Shown: piece by piece, positions 45,086 to 57,714 of the stretch
Numbering within the stretch: position 1 is the stretch's first letter
Layout: each line of letters begins with the position of its first letter
From: Cepaea nemoralis
Lineage: Eukaryota; Mollusca; Gastropoda; Stylommatophora; Helicidae
Assembly (NCBI GenBank): GCA_014155875.1
Contig: JACEFZ010011063.1
Coordinates: 516,001 to 580,000, forward strand
DNA length: 64,000 nt
Reading direction: 5' to 3'
Program-made: the position numbers and the translations under genes
The notes under the pieces: model-generated
Databases searched by the model: none
The model's input: the letters and a program-made list of their open reading frames with translations, nothing else
Told to the model about the DNA's origin: nothing

Positions 45086-47945
45086 ACACGTGAGATGATG
45101 ATGTTACTGATCACAAACCACCGTTGATGGACGCTGGGTGGACATGGTGACGGATGTAAGCGCTGTTGAGTGAAAGATGGATGCATCCATCAAACATGAG
45201 ATGATGATGTTACTGATCACAAACCACCGTTGATGGACGCTGGGTAGACATGGTGACGGATGTAAGTGCTGTTGAGTGAAAGATGGATGCATCCATGAAA
45301 CATGAGATGATGATGTTACTGATCACAAACCACCGTTGATGGACGCTGGGTGGACATGGTGACGGATGTAAGTGCTGTTGAGTGAAAGATGGATGCATCC
45401 ATCAAACATGAGATGATGATGTTACTGATCACAAACAACCGTTGATGGACGCTGGGTGGACATGGTGACGGATGTAAGTGCTGTTGAGTGAAAGATGGAT
45501 GCATCCATCAAACATGAGATGATGATGTTACTGATCACAAACCACCGTTGATAGACGCTGGTTGGACATGGTGACGGATGTAAGCGCTGTTGAGTGAAAG
45601 AGGGATGCATCCATGAAACATGAGATGATGATGTTACTGATAACAAACCACCGTTGATGGACGCTGGGTGGACATGGTGACGGATGTAAGTGCTGTTGAG
45701 TGAAAGATGGATGCATCCATCAAACATGAGATGATTATGTTACTGATCACAAACCACCGTTGATAGACGCTGGGTGGACATGGTGACGGATGTAAGTGCT
45801 GTTGAGTGAAAGATGGATGCATCCATCAAACATGAGATGATGATGTTACTGATCACAAACCACCGTTGATGGGACGCTGGGTGGACATGGTGACGGATGT
45901 AAGCGCTGTTGAGTGAAAGAGGGATGCATCCATCAAACATGAGATGATGATGTTACTGATCACAAACCACCGTTGATGGACGCTGGGTGGACATGGTGAC
46001 GGATGTAATTGCTGTTGAGTGAAAGATGGATGCATCCATCAAACATGAGATGATGATGTTACTGATCACAAACCACCGTTGATGGACGCTGGGTGGACAT
46101 GGTGACGGATGTAAGTGCTGTTGAGTGAAAGAGGGATGCATCCATCAAACATGAGATGATGATGTTACTGATATCAAACCACCGTTGATGGACGCTGGTT
46201 GGACATGGTGACGGATGTAAGCGCTGTTGAGTGAAAGAGGGATGCATCCATGAAACATGAGATGATGATGTTACTGATAACAAACCACCGTTGATGGACG
46301 CTGGGTGGACATGGTGACGGATGTAAGTGCTGTTGAGTGAAAGATGGATGCATCCATCAAACATGAGATGATTATGTTACTGATCACAAACCACCGTTGA
46401 TAGACGCTGGGTGGACATGGTGACGGATGTAAGTGCTGTTGAGTGAAAGATGGATGCATCCATCAAACATGAGATGATGATGTTACTGATCACAAACCAC
46501 CGTTGATGGACGCTGGGTGGACATGGTGACGGATGTAAGCGCTGTTGAGTGAAAGAGGGATGCATCCATCAAACATGAGATGATGATGTTACTGATCACA
46601 AACCACCGTTGATGGACGCTGGGTGGACATGGTGACGGATGTAATTGCTGTTGAGTGAAAGATGGATGCATCCATCAAACATGAGATGATGATGTTACTG
46701 ATCACAAACCACCGTTGATGGACGCTGGGTGGACATGGTGACGGATGTAAGTGCTGTTGAGTGAAAGATGGATGCATCCATCAAACATGAGATGATGATG
46801 TTACTGATCACAAACCACCGTTGATGGACGCTGGGTGGACATGGTGACGGATGTAAGTGCTGTTGAGTGAAAGAGGGATGCATCCATCAAACATGAGATG
46901 ATGATGTTACTGATATCAAACCACCGTTGATGGACGCTGGGTGGACATGATGACGGATGTATGTGCTGTTGAGTGAAAGATGGATGTATCCATCAAACAT
47001 GAGATGATGATGTTACTGATCACAAACCACCGTTGATGGATGCTGGGTGGACATGGTAACGGATGTAAGCGCTGTTGAGTGAAAGAGGGATGCATCCATG
47101 AAACATGAGATGATGATGTTACTGATCACAAACCACCATTGATGGACGCTGGGTGGACATGGTGACGGATGTAAGCGCTTTTGAGTGAAAGAGGGATGCA
47201 TCCATCAAACATGAGATGATGATGTTACTGATCACAAACCACCGTTGATGGACGCTGGGTGGACATGGTGACGGATGTAAGCGCTGTTGAGTGAAAGAGG
47301 GATGCATCCATCAAACATGAGATGATGATGTTACTCATCACAAACCACCGTTGATGGACGCTGGGTGGACATGGTGACGGATGTAATCGCTGTTGAGTGA
47401 AAGAGGGATGCATCCATGAAACATGAGATGATGATGTTACTGATCACAAACCACCGTTGATGGACGCTGGGTGGACATGGTGACGGATGTAATCGCTGTT
47501 GAGTGAAAGAGGGATGCATCCATGAAACATGAGATGATGATGTTACTGATCACAAACCACCGTTGATGGACGCTGGGTGGACATGGTGACGGATGTAAGC
47601 GCTGTTGAGTGAAAGAGGGATGCATCCATGAAACATGAAGATGATGATGTTACTGATCACAAACCACCGTTGATGGACGCTGGGTGGACATGGTGACGGA
47701 TGTAAGCGCTGTTGAGTGAAAGAGGGATGCATCCATGAAACATGAGATGATGATGTTACTGATCACAAACCACCGTTGATGGACGCTGGGTGGACATGGT
47801 GACGGATGTAAGCGCTGTTGAGTGAAAGATGGATGCATCCATCAAACATGAGATGATGATGTTACTGATCACAAACCACCGTTGATGGACGCTGGGTGGA
47901 CATGGTGACGGACGTAAGCGCTGTTGAGTGAAAGAGGGATGCATC
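45086..47945 (+). repeat. 106-bp satellite derived from serpin intron/exon border, left array
   Basis: About 27 tandem units of 106 bp. On the + strand each has GATGATGTTACTGATCACAA, ACCACCGTTGATGGACGCTG, GGTGGACATGGTGACGGATG, TAAGCGCTGTTGAGTGAAAG and AGGGATGCATCC. An ungapped comparison by eye to 58118-58205 (end of intron plus start of the serpin exon) gives roughly 80% identity over about 88 bp. Units fall into variants (AAGATGG/AAGAGGG, TAAGTGC/TAAGCGC/TAATTGC) arranged in a repeating order of six. The array is cut at GCATC by the LTR element at 47946 and resumes at 56335. Minus-strand frames of about 62 codons are artefacts. Confidence 0.95.
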
Positions 47946-49605
47946 TGTCGTGTCCTCCTTTACAGTGTCGTCCCTGGAGTGAAGAGAGTCGACCCTCACA
48001 TTATAATATTTTTTTTCCCTCTCAATATTCTGGAGAATCCACCAGCTTCCGTCCAACACACTCCATCAGCCTATGGACACCTTTTCCTATCACTCTCTCA
48101 CTGTCGTACTATGCCCCCTCTCATACTTCCCAACGCAACATACTCAACAACTCTTGCTTCTAGAAATTAATAAAGATTAATTTATTAAAAGAAAAGTGTA
48201 ACGTGTATGAGACGTGTATGCGAAGAAAATGTGTGACGTGTTCTATAAAGTGTGTAGAATCGGACTCTCAGACCACAATCCAGTCAGCTAATCCCAGCAA
48301 GGATAGACCACAGCACGTTACGTCAGAACATGTACATCTCACCCAGTGCCGAAACCATCTTGCCGGATACTGCTTTGCCTCTGTAGACCTCTGGTAATCC
48401 AATTTCATGATCATCCGAAATAGACACCGGTGGTATTAACAGTTAATCATGGACCGGTTGCACCCTACACAATGTCCGTTCCTATCGTTCCTTAAAAAAA
48501 ACTGCACAAGTCCTTTGTAGTGTGTACACAGTCATTAATGTTAATTGTTAATGTGATTGATCCTCACTCGTGTCTATCTAGCCTCACGTATCATGTCTTG
48601 TGTTCTATTACACGAGATTATATCACACTAGGTAACTATTATAATTAATGTTCTCAGTTAGTTACTACTGTCTGATGCTGTGTGGTGCATCAGTAATCAT
48701 CACTCTCTTTGGTGAATCAACTTCCTTCTAGCTTTAGTTACGTTCTGTATGCAACTTTATTGATTGTTGAACTGGTGTTCTTCCGAATGGGATTTGATTC
48801 TTTCCCAAAAACTTGTTGAGTTTCCTTGGATCTGGTAGGGAACCTTACAGCACTGCAGTTTACACTAAATTACATCTAATGGTGGCCATACAGGCTCGTG
48901 TAAACTAAATCAAATATCTCCTTCACACGTTAGATGTTCTAACTGCTGCAGTGACAAGCATGTCTGCCTAAATCCACATTTTCAAGTTCCCCTAGTTGGT
49001 CCCAACTCGGGTTTATATGGCAAACTACCAAAGTTGGCCACGTGACGTTATCCTTTATGCCCCCACACAGGTGGCACATTGGCAGATCATCCCCTGTCAG
49101 GGATCCATCCCCCCTCTGGCTCCCTCAATGTTAGATTTGTCATCACTGGTTTAGACATCCAAAACAATCTAGAGAGTTACTGTCGAGTTCCAACAAAGAG
49201 TTTCGATACCAAGCTGCCAATCATGGTTTTCCAAACAAGCTTACATTGTGCACGTGACGTTGTTCATGTCCGGCAGGTGTTCCACTGTTTTCAATAACAA
49301 GCCCTCAACTTTCTGCCATGTGGTGACAGTCAAATCCTCCATTCCGTCTGATGTCCGGAACTATAGATGACAAACGGAACCATTCCATATCCTGAGCGGG
49401 CAATTATATGTGATTTTAACTGTTATGAACTGCCAACGCGTTGTATCCCTTCCTTCTCACTCACCACCAAATGTGTATATGGGCTGACCCGATGTAACCC
49501 GTGCAGCTGTGTTTACTCTGTTAGTACGACTGTTGTGGCCTAGAAAATATACGCCAAGCAAACGTCGGTATTATTATCTGGTTAACTCATGGCGATCTCG
49601 TGACA
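47946..49605 (-). repeat. 3' LTR of the young Gmr1-like element
   Basis: 1660 bp; on the minus strand it begins TGTCACGAGATCGCC and ends AGGACACGACA. A polypurine tract (AAGAGGGGGCC, about 49607-49617, minus strand) directly precedes it. The 3' part of the minus strand includes AATAAATTAATCTTTATTAA, which may give the poly(A) signal. Confidence 0.93.
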
Positions 49606-49669
49606 TAGGCCCCCTCTTAAGAGAGTAGTCCATCTCACTCTTTTCCACCATGAGTTTAATCCAGATGAT

Positions 49670-50333
49670 TCATTCTTCTTCTTCAGGAGCTGGGTGTCTT
49701 GACAAGAAATCCGCTCCAACATTTTCCTTCCCAGGAATGTACTCTACTGTGAAATTATAAGGTTGAAGTAACAACGACCACCGCATCAAACGTGCGTTGA
49801 GCTTCTGAGAAGTAGCCAGGAACATCAGGGGCTGATGATCCGACTGGACCCGAAACTTAACTCCATACAAATAGGGCTGGAATTTTTGCACTGCCCATAC
49901 GAGAGGACAAGCACTCTCTCTCGACGGTTGAATAATTCCTCTCCGCCTGTAGAAGTTTCTTACTTGCGTATGCCACAGGTTTCAAAACCGAAGCATGGTC
50001 TTTTCCTTCCTGTAACAAAGCGGCTCCAATTCCAATCGCACTCGCATCTGTTCTCAACACAAATTGTTTGGAAAGGTCAGGGAGCTGTAATACAGGTTTG
50101 CTGACCAAGGCCTCCTTTAACTGACTATAGGCATTCTCACATTCTGGTGTCCAAATGATTTGGTCCGGGAATCCCTTTTTCAAGGTTTCCGTCAACGGAG
50201 CTCCCAGTTCAGTGAAATGTGGGATAAATTTGTGGTAGAACCCACACAACGAGAGAAAAGATCGCACATCCTTCTTCGTTTTTGGTCCTAGGTGCATTTC
50301 TGATTTTCTCCAGGTTCTTCTCTTCTGGAACAA
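49670..50333 (-). pseudogene. RT connection and RNase H of the young Gmr1-like element
   Basis: 50333-49857 reads the RT connection (DVRSFLSLCGFYHKFIPHF) and RNase H start (FVLRTDASAIGIGAALLQEG, NYSTVERECL). After a +1 shift near 49905 the frame 49891-49670 gives VQSDHQPLMFLAT and YIPGKENVGADFLSRHP, the usual end of Gypsy RNase H. A second shift near 50290 separates this from the RT frame. RNase H acids are preserved. Confidence 0.85.
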
Positions 50334-53300
50334 TGTGTCCTGGAGTGATGGTGTGACCTAGAAATTCCAGAGTCTGGTAACCAATCATGCACTTGGTTGG
50401 ACGAGCAGTAAGCCCTGCTTCCTTGAGCCTATTAAACACTCTCTCCAAGGATTGTAAGTGGTCATCCAAGCTGTCACTGGAAATCAGAATATCATCCATG
50501 AATGAGATGATTGATGGATCCTGTAACGGATCTAGTAAAGTCCTCATCATGCGTGTAAACACACTAGGTGCATTGCTGAGTCCAAAGGGCATGACCTTGA
50601 ATTCGTAGTGTCCACTGGGTGTACTGAAAGCTAACAGTGGTCGAATCTCCGGTTTGACTGGTATCTGATAGTACCCCCGACTCAGATCCACCTTTGAAAA
50701 GTACCGAGCCTTATGGAGCCTAGCGAATAACTGAGTTGGATTCGGCAAAGGTTCCACCTGAAACTGTGTATGACTGTTCAGAAGTCGGTAATCTATACAC
50801 AACCTGTGTTCTCCACTTGGTTTGCGTAACAAAACTACCCCCGCATTGTATGGGGATGTGGATGGTGCAATCACGTCATCCTCCAGCAGTTTTTGTATTT
50901 CCTCCTCCAGGGCCTTTTCTTTAGAGAATGGCACTGGGTAAACCTTTTGGCGAACAGGCTCCTGTGTGGTCAAAGTCATCTCGAACTCAACCAACCTCGT
51001 TTGTCCTGGTTTATCAGTCAGTATCTCCTTATGAGACTTGAGAACCTGGGTTATCCTTTCCCTCTCCTGGGAGGTCAGATCAGGGTTCACTTGCACATCC
51101 CTATAGGTTTCCTGGTGTTCCAAGGGATATTCCCTGCCCTCGCTGGTTCCCACTTCTGTCTCCACTGCAACTGCCATTGCCATGAGGTGAGCTGCCTTGT
51201 CTCCGGGTCTCTCTTCGTATTTCCGCAAGAGATTGATATGGAAAATCTTCGACTTTCCCCGGATCCGGATCTGATAGTTGGTTCTGGATATCACCCTTTC
51301 CACGGGAAATGGTCCTTGCCAACCTATCTCCAGTTTGTTGTTTCCCGTTGGGAGTAGCAACAAGACTTTGTCTCCCACCTCTAGAGATCTTTCTTTAGAC
51401 CTACGGTTGTAGTAAGCCGCATGTCTTTTCCTGGCCTTTTTCAAGTTTTGATTTGCCAGAGTCCATCCCTTGTGGAGTTTTTCTTTCAGTTCCTCCACGT
51501 ATTTATAGGATGAGATCACTTCTTCTGACGTCCCCTCTTCAGTCCAACTCCTCAACATGGCTTCCAACGGTCCTTTGATTGGACGACCAAACAGCAACGT
51601 AGCGGGTGGTAGTCCTGTTGAGCCATGAGGAACTTCCCGATAGGCAAAGAGTGCTGCTGGGATATATTCATCCCACCTATCAGGTTTTTCCTGCGCTAGT
51701 TTCCTGAGCATTGTCATCAACGTGCCGTTGAAACGCTCCACTTGTCCATTGGCTTGAGGGTGGTAAGGGCTGGTATGTATGTGATTAGAGTGAAACACCC
51801 TAAATACCTCCTCCATGAGTTTTCCACAAAACTGAGATCCATTGTCCGTCAGAATTTGATCCGGAAAGCCTAATCTGGTAAAGGCCTCCATCAGTGCGTC
51901 CGCCACTCTTTTCGAGTCAATCGTGGTCAACGGTATAGCCTCACCCCACATTGTACAGCAATCCACCATTGTGAGTATATACATGTTCCTCTTCCTAGTC
52001 CTGGGAAGTGGACCCACGATATCGATGGCTACCCTCTCGAAAGGAGAGTTCATGATGGGCATCTCACCCAACACCACCGGTGCTGTCCAGTGTTTTGGTG
52101 CCACCCTCTGGCACTCAGGGCATGACTTCACATACCGACGCACATCATCTGTCATTCCCGGCCAATAGTAGTGGCAGGAAATCCGCTGCATGGTGGCGGC
52201 AATACCCATGTGTCCACTAAAGGAGATGGTATGCCCCATATGAAGAATCTGGGACCGGTGAGCTTTCGGGACGACCAACTGACCGTATAGGTTGTCTCCC
52301 CTTCCTGCTCTCCTGTAGAGTATCCTATTCTTCATGTAGTACTGCCCCCGTCCTGGTGGATCAGCACTTTTCTGCAGCTTTTTGTAGCAAGGACGTAAAG
52401 TATCATCCTCACTCTGGGCAGTTCGTAACTCCCCCGGCATTGGGTTAGTCACAATTGCATCTGCCTCTTCCGTTTTCGTCTGAGAGCGAGTCTGCATTGC
52501 TCCCATATGAATTGGCTCCCTGGGCATTCCCAGAAAGACATACCGGCAACCTAGGATGACTGGAAAAATGGGATCGGTCAATACAGCGGCCTTGATGGTG
52601 CCGGTGACGTACCTTGACCGAATCTCCACATTAGCAATAGGCAACTTCATGGTTACAGCACTCTTCTGTGCAGGCTGTATATCCAATGTCTCACCTGTGA
52701 ATTGTTCTGGATGTACCAGATCCGCAGAAATCACGGCCTCCCCGTCCAGTCCTGTGTCGTATAAACACTCCACTTGACGACCGTTAACCTCTACCAATTC
52801 CACTACAGGTGGTTTTTCCTGGTCTGGAGTCTCTTCCTCGGCCTCGACCTGTTCGGTGGGCTCCACCTTAGGTTTCCCTGAGCACACGACGAATTGAGTG
52901 TCTCCTGACTTTCCCCTGCAGTCAATAGCATTGTGCGTGTTTGACTTGCATTGGTTGCACCATTTCCCTGTCCTAGATTTTCTATTGTCGGACTTGAGTG
53001 AGCTCTCCTGGTGGCGAGCTTCCTTGTTGACCTTGGCATTTTCCGTGACAACCTCCTTGGAAGTCACTTGACATGCTGCAAAGTGAGGGTTCTTAGCCTT
53101 CGATTTGCAGTCCCTCGTATTGTGAGAGGGTGACTTACAAATTGAACACCACTTCTCCGACCACGGTCGTTTAGGTGTAGAGCTTGAAGTGCTCTTGCTT
53201 CCCTCCTTCTTCTTCTCTGAACTATCCTCTGATTTTTGCACATAAGGTTCCCACTTTTTTGTTCCTGAGTTTTTGGCTTTCTTCTTTTCGTGTTTCTCTT

Positions 53301-53766
53301 GACTTTTGGTGTTGGTGGAAAGGTTTTCCCCTGCCTCCCCATGTACCTCGACGAACCGTTCTGCTAATTTAGTCACGAGGTCAATACGTTCCGCTCCTTG
53401 TTCTCCCAGGAACGTCCTGAGAGGTTTAGACATTTGCTTCTTCAGCTGGTCGACCACCATGAGCTCTTCCAGACTCTCATAGTCATGTGCGAACCCAGCC
53501 AAATCCATCCACTTATGGAGATAAGATTTTAGACGCAAACTGTAGGCTGCAAACAACTCCCCCGGTTCTCGTTTCGCTGCTCGAAATTTTTTCCGGTAGG
53601 TATGTGACGTAACCTCGAATCGTTTCAGCAGAGCCGTCTTTAACTCGTCATAATTGTTCTCATGTCCTGGTGGCAGGCGAGTATAAACCTCGTATCCGGT
53701 CCCGCGTAATCCCTGGGATAGCTTAAGATTCCATTTGTTACGCTCCAGACCCATAGCAACTGACAT
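50209..53766 (-). pseudogene. Gag-protease-integrase-RT polyprotein of the young Gmr1-like element
   Basis: 1185 codons are open. Residues 1-150 are a SCAN-like capsid region. CCHC knuckles lie at 207-220 (CSICKSPSHNTRDC) and 270-283 (CNQCKSNTHNAIDC). The retropepsin site DTG is at 337-339. The integrase finger has His near 509-519 and Cys 549/552; the rve triad is D582, D641, E677. A GPY/F-type module is at 816-850 (WQGPFPVERV, KIFHINLLRKY). RT follows, with KVDLSRGYYQI (D1027), FGLSNAPSVF, and FMDD at 1089-1092. All catalytic residues seen are intact. The N-terminus lies upstream in other frames (from 54229), and the C-terminal end runs out of frame at about 50290. Confidence 0.92.
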
Positions 53767-54229
53767 AGCCTCGAAGCGTTGAAGGTACTGGTCAATCTTC
53801 TCTTTGTCCTCCTCGTAGACCGCCTAAAGGAAACTTCATAGCATGGTACCCATGTCCACCTACTGGTGTTGATCCTGGGATGGAGGAACCTCCAACTGCT
53901 CCCTCAGTTTCTCCATTAGATTGACTCTTGAGCTCGAGTTCCCGCATCCGGTACTCGTGCTCCCTCTTCTGTGCTTCCTGTTCAGTTTCCAGTTTCCTAG
54001 CTGTTTGCTCAGCTTCAAATTTCCTAGCTGCCTTGCTCAGCTTCCAATTTCTTAGCTGCTTGTTCCAACTCCATCCTTCTCAATTCCAGCTCGGCCTTTC
54101 GATCTTCCCGTTCTGCTTGACGATACTCTCTCTCCACTTCCTGTATGTAATCCGTTAGAGCAGAACCCCCAATCCCATTTCTTCCCCCTTTGCCTTTAAT
54201 TCTAACGTGGTTAGTTTAGGGGTGGCCAT
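53767..54229 (-). pseudogene. Gag N-terminal region of the young Gmr1-like element
   Basis: A minus-strand ATG at 54229 starts MATPKLTTLELKAKGEEM, followed by a highly charged coiled coil rich in Glu, Arg, Ala and Gln. At least two frameshifts interrupt it before the frame joins DKEKIDQYLQRFEAM at 53766. The same design (short start, coiled coil, capsid) is seen in the other Gmr1-like element at 10807. Confidence 0.75.
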
Positions 54230-54474
54230 TATACAGAGAGGTAAGCTAGCAGGTCTAGTACAATATAACTGCAAATTACTATACCGATATATGAACAAGT
54301 ACTATAAATCTAGATATTACCATGCACAGCACATTCACTCAGTGACAAGAGTAGAATCAGGACCACAGACCTATGCAGACGTGTGAAGTGTGAACAGGTA
54401 AGATATTAGTCCTAACCCCTATCCACATTCACTCTAGCTGGATTCTCCAAAATGATATCTCCCTCTTATAACTA

Positions 54475-54676
54475 AGGATCCCGTGTCAAAAGACCCCGTT
54501 GTCAGAAGATCCCACTGTCAAAGGTTCCTGCTTGCAGGAGATCTCGCTGTCCAAGGATTCCGTTTACGGGAGATCCCGCTGTCCAAAGATCCCGTTTACG
54601 AGAGATCCCGCTGTCCAAGGATTCCGTTTACGAGAGATCCCGCTGTCCAAGGATTCCGTTTACGAGCCCCCAATAA
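54475..54676 (-). repeat. 32-bp leader repeat and primer binding site
   Basis: About five diverging units (GGATTCCGTTTACGAGAGAT then CCCGCTGTCCAA on the + strand) fill the leader. On the minus strand, four bases after the 5' LTR, TGGGGGCTCGT (54662-54672) matches the start of a tRNA-Pro type primer binding site; complementarity beyond 11 nt is lost where the tandem repeat begins. Confidence 0.7.
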
Positions 54677-56334
54677 TGTCGTGTCCTCCTTTACAGTGTC
54701 GTCCCTGGAGTGAAGAGAGTCGACCCCTCACATTATAATATTTTTTTCCCTCTCAATATTCTGGAGAATCCACCAGCTTCCGTCCAACACACTCCATCAG
54801 CCTATGGACACCTTTTCCTATCACTCTCTCACTGTCGTACTATGCCCCCTCTCATACTTCCCAACGCAACATACTCAACAACTCTTGCTTCTAGAAATTA
54901 ATAAAGATTAATTTATTAAAAGAAAAGTGTAACGTGTATGAGACGTGTATGCGAAGAAAATGTGTGACGTGTTCTATAAAGTGTGTAGAATCGGACTCTC
55001 AGACCACAACCCAGTCAGCTAATCCCAGCAAGGATAGACCACAGCACGTTACGTCAGAACATGTACATCTCACCCAGTGCCGAAACCATCTTGCCGGATA
55101 CTGCTTTGCCTCTGTAGACCTCTGGTAATCCAATTTCATGATCATCCGAAATAGACACCGGTGGTATTAACAGTTAATCATGGACCGGTTGCACCCTACA
55201 CAATGTCCGTTCCTATCGTTCCTTAAAAAAACTACACAAGTCCTTTGTAGTGTGTACACAGTCATTAATGTTAATTGTTAATGTGATTGATCCTCACTCG
55301 TGTCTATCTAGCCTCACGTATCATGTCTTGTGTTCTATTACACGAGATTATATCACACTAGGTAACTATTATAATTAATGTTCTCAGTTAGTTACTACTG
55401 TCTGATGCTGTGTGGTACATCAGTAATCATCACTCTCTTTGGTGAATCAACTTCCTTCTAGCTTTAGTTACGTTCTGTATGCAACTTTATTGATTGTTGA
55501 ACTGGTGTTCTTCCGAATGGGATTTGATTCTTTCCCAAAAACTTGTTGAGTTTCCTTGGATCTGGTAGGGAACCTTACAGCACTGCAGTTTACACTAAAT
55601 TACATCTAATGGTAGCCATACAGGCTCGTGTAAACTAAATCAAATATCTCCTTCACACGTTAGATGTTCTAACTGCTGCAGTGACAAGCATGTCTGCCTA
55701 AATCCACATTTTCAAGTTCCCCTAGTTGGTCCCAACTCGGGTTTATATGGCAAACTACCAAAGTTGGCCACGTGACGTTATCCTTTATGCCCCCACACAG
55801 GTGGCACATTGGCAGATCATCCCCTGTCAGGGATCCATCCCCCCTCTGGCTCCCTCAATGTTAGATTTGTCATCACTGGTTTAGACATCCAAAACAATCT
55901 AGAGAGTTACTGTCGAGTTCCAACAAAGAGTTTCGATACCAAGCTGCCAATCATGGTTTTCCAAACAAGCTTACATTGTGCACGTGACGTTGTTCATGTC
56001 CGGCAGGTGTTCCACTGTTTTCAATAACAAGCCCTCAACTTTCTGTCATGTGGTGACAGTCAAACCTCCATTCCGTCTGATGTCCGGAACTATAGATGAC
56101 AAACGGAACCATTCCATATCCTGAGCGGGCAATTATATGTGATTTTAACTGTTATGAACTGCCAACGCGTTGTATCCCTTCCTTCTCACTCACCACCAAA
56201 TGTGTATATGGGCTGACCCGATGTAACCCGTGCAGCTGTGTTTACTCTGTTAGTACGACTGTTGTGGCCTAGAAAATATACGCCAAGCAAACGTCGGTAT
56301 TATTATCTGGTTAACTCATGGCGATCTCGTGACA
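54677..56334 (-). repeat. 5' LTR of the young Gmr1-like element
   Basis: 1658 bp, same ends as the 3' LTR. Differences seen by eye are about ten single-base changes or one-base indels. The promoter would lie here, but I cannot place a TATA box with confidence. Confidence 0.93.
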
Positions 56335-57417
56335 GCATCCATGAAACATGAGATGATGATGTTACTGATCACAAACCACCGTTGATGGACGCTGGGTGGA
56401 CATGGTGACGGATGTAAGCGCTGTTGAGTGAAAGATGGATGCATCCATCAAACATGAGGTGATGATGTTACTCATCACAAACCACCGTTGATGGACGCTG
56501 GGTGGACATGGTGACGGATGTAAGCGCTGTTGAGTGAAAGAGGGATGCATCCATGAAACATAAGATGTTGATGTTACTGATCACAAACCACCGTTGATTG
56601 ACGCTGGGTGGACATGGTGACGGATGTAAGCGCTGTTGAGTGAAAGAGGGATGCATCCATCAAACATGAGATGATGATGTTACTGATCTCAAACCACGGT
56701 TGATAGACGCTGGGTGGACATGGTGACGGATGTAAGCGCTGTTGAGTGAAAGATGGATGCATCCATCAAACATGAGATGATGATGTTACTGATCACAAAC
56801 CACCGTAGATGGACGCTGGGTGGACATGGTGACGGATGTAAGCGCTTTTGAGTGAAAGAGGGATGCATCCATGAAACATGAGATGATGATGTTACTGATC
56901 ACAAACCACTCCGTTGATGGACGCTGGGTGGACATGGTGACGGATGTAAGCGCTTTTGAGTGAAAGAGGGATGCATCCATGAAACATGAGATGATGATGT
57001 TACTGATCACAAACCACCGTTGATGGACGCTGGGTGGACATGGTGACGGATGTAAGCGCTTTTGAGTGAAAGAGGGATGCATCCATGAAACATGAGATGA
57101 TGATGTTACTAATCACAAACCACCGTTGATGGACTCTGGGTGGACATGGTGACGGATGTAAGCGCTGTTGAGTGAAAGAGGGATGCATCCATCAAACATG
57201 AGATGATGATGTTACTGATCACAAACCACCGTTGATAGACGCTGGGTGGACATGGTGACGGATGTCAGCGCTGTTGAGTGAAAGAGGGATGCATCCATCA
57301 AACATGAGATGATGATGTTACTGATCACAAACCACCGTTGATGGACGCTGGGTAGACATGGTGACGGATGTAAGCCCTGTTGAATGAAAGAGGGATGCAT
57401 CCATCAAACATGAGACG
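56335..57417 (+). repeat. 106-bp satellite, right array
   Basis: About ten units continue the array interrupted at 47945. Most are of the AAGAGGG/TAAGCGC type, some with CGCTTTTG in place of CGCTGTTG. It ends at a SINE insertion, after which the related 49-bp array begins. Confidence 0.95.
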
Positions 57418-57714
57418 CGGGTCAGCATGATCGAATGGGTAAGAACGCGTGTTCTTAAACAACCGGTGTGCTGATGCCGAGGTAAAGGGTTCAACCGGTA
57501 CACCGGACAGCTGTCAACTAAAGTGTTGACCTGTGGTCCTTGACGTGGGTACGTTAATTACAAGTGCCTCTGAAGTCGGAGCGGCTTCGCCTGATGGCGA
57601 GGGACACTGTTAATAGGGAAAGCTAATCCACACGCAAAATTCAGTCCATTACTATTATAAATAGTGTGTATGGACTACGCTTGAGTTCAAAATGAGCGGG
57701 AGCAAACAAAAAAC
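57418..57714 (+). mobile_element. SINE at satellite junction, 12-bp TSD
   Basis: This 297-bp insert is flanked by AAACATGAGACG at 57406-57417 and 57715-57726. The first ~95 bp resemble a decayed tRNA (CATGATCGAATGGGTAAGAA as A-box region, GGGTTCAACCGG as B-box region). The body ends with an A-rich tail GCAAACAAAAAAC. It is a different family from the SINE at 9097 and 32436. Confidence 0.8.

Larger units (their letters stand above)
47946..56334 (-). mobile_element. Gmr1-like Ty3/Gypsy retrotransposon, recent insertion
   Basis: A complete 8389-bp element on the minus strand has LTRs at 54677-56334 (5') and 47946-49605 (3'). A 5-bp target duplication GCATC lies at 47941-47945 and 56335-56339, inside the 106-bp satellite. 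The order is gag, protease, integrase, RT, RNase H, with integrase first as in Gmr1-like elements. The two LTRs differ at only about ten sites by eye, so it is young. Still, at least four frameshifts split the polyprotein. Confidence 0.93.

Noticed and set aside
45104..47944. Series of ~62-codon minus-strand frames with near-identical products
   Set aside because: They are the 106-bp satellite read antisense; each frame spans parts of two monomers and depends on the period, not on a gene.
49079..49297. 72-codon frame repeated at 55809-56027
   Set aside because: It lies in both LTR copies of the Gypsy element and has no recognisable domain.
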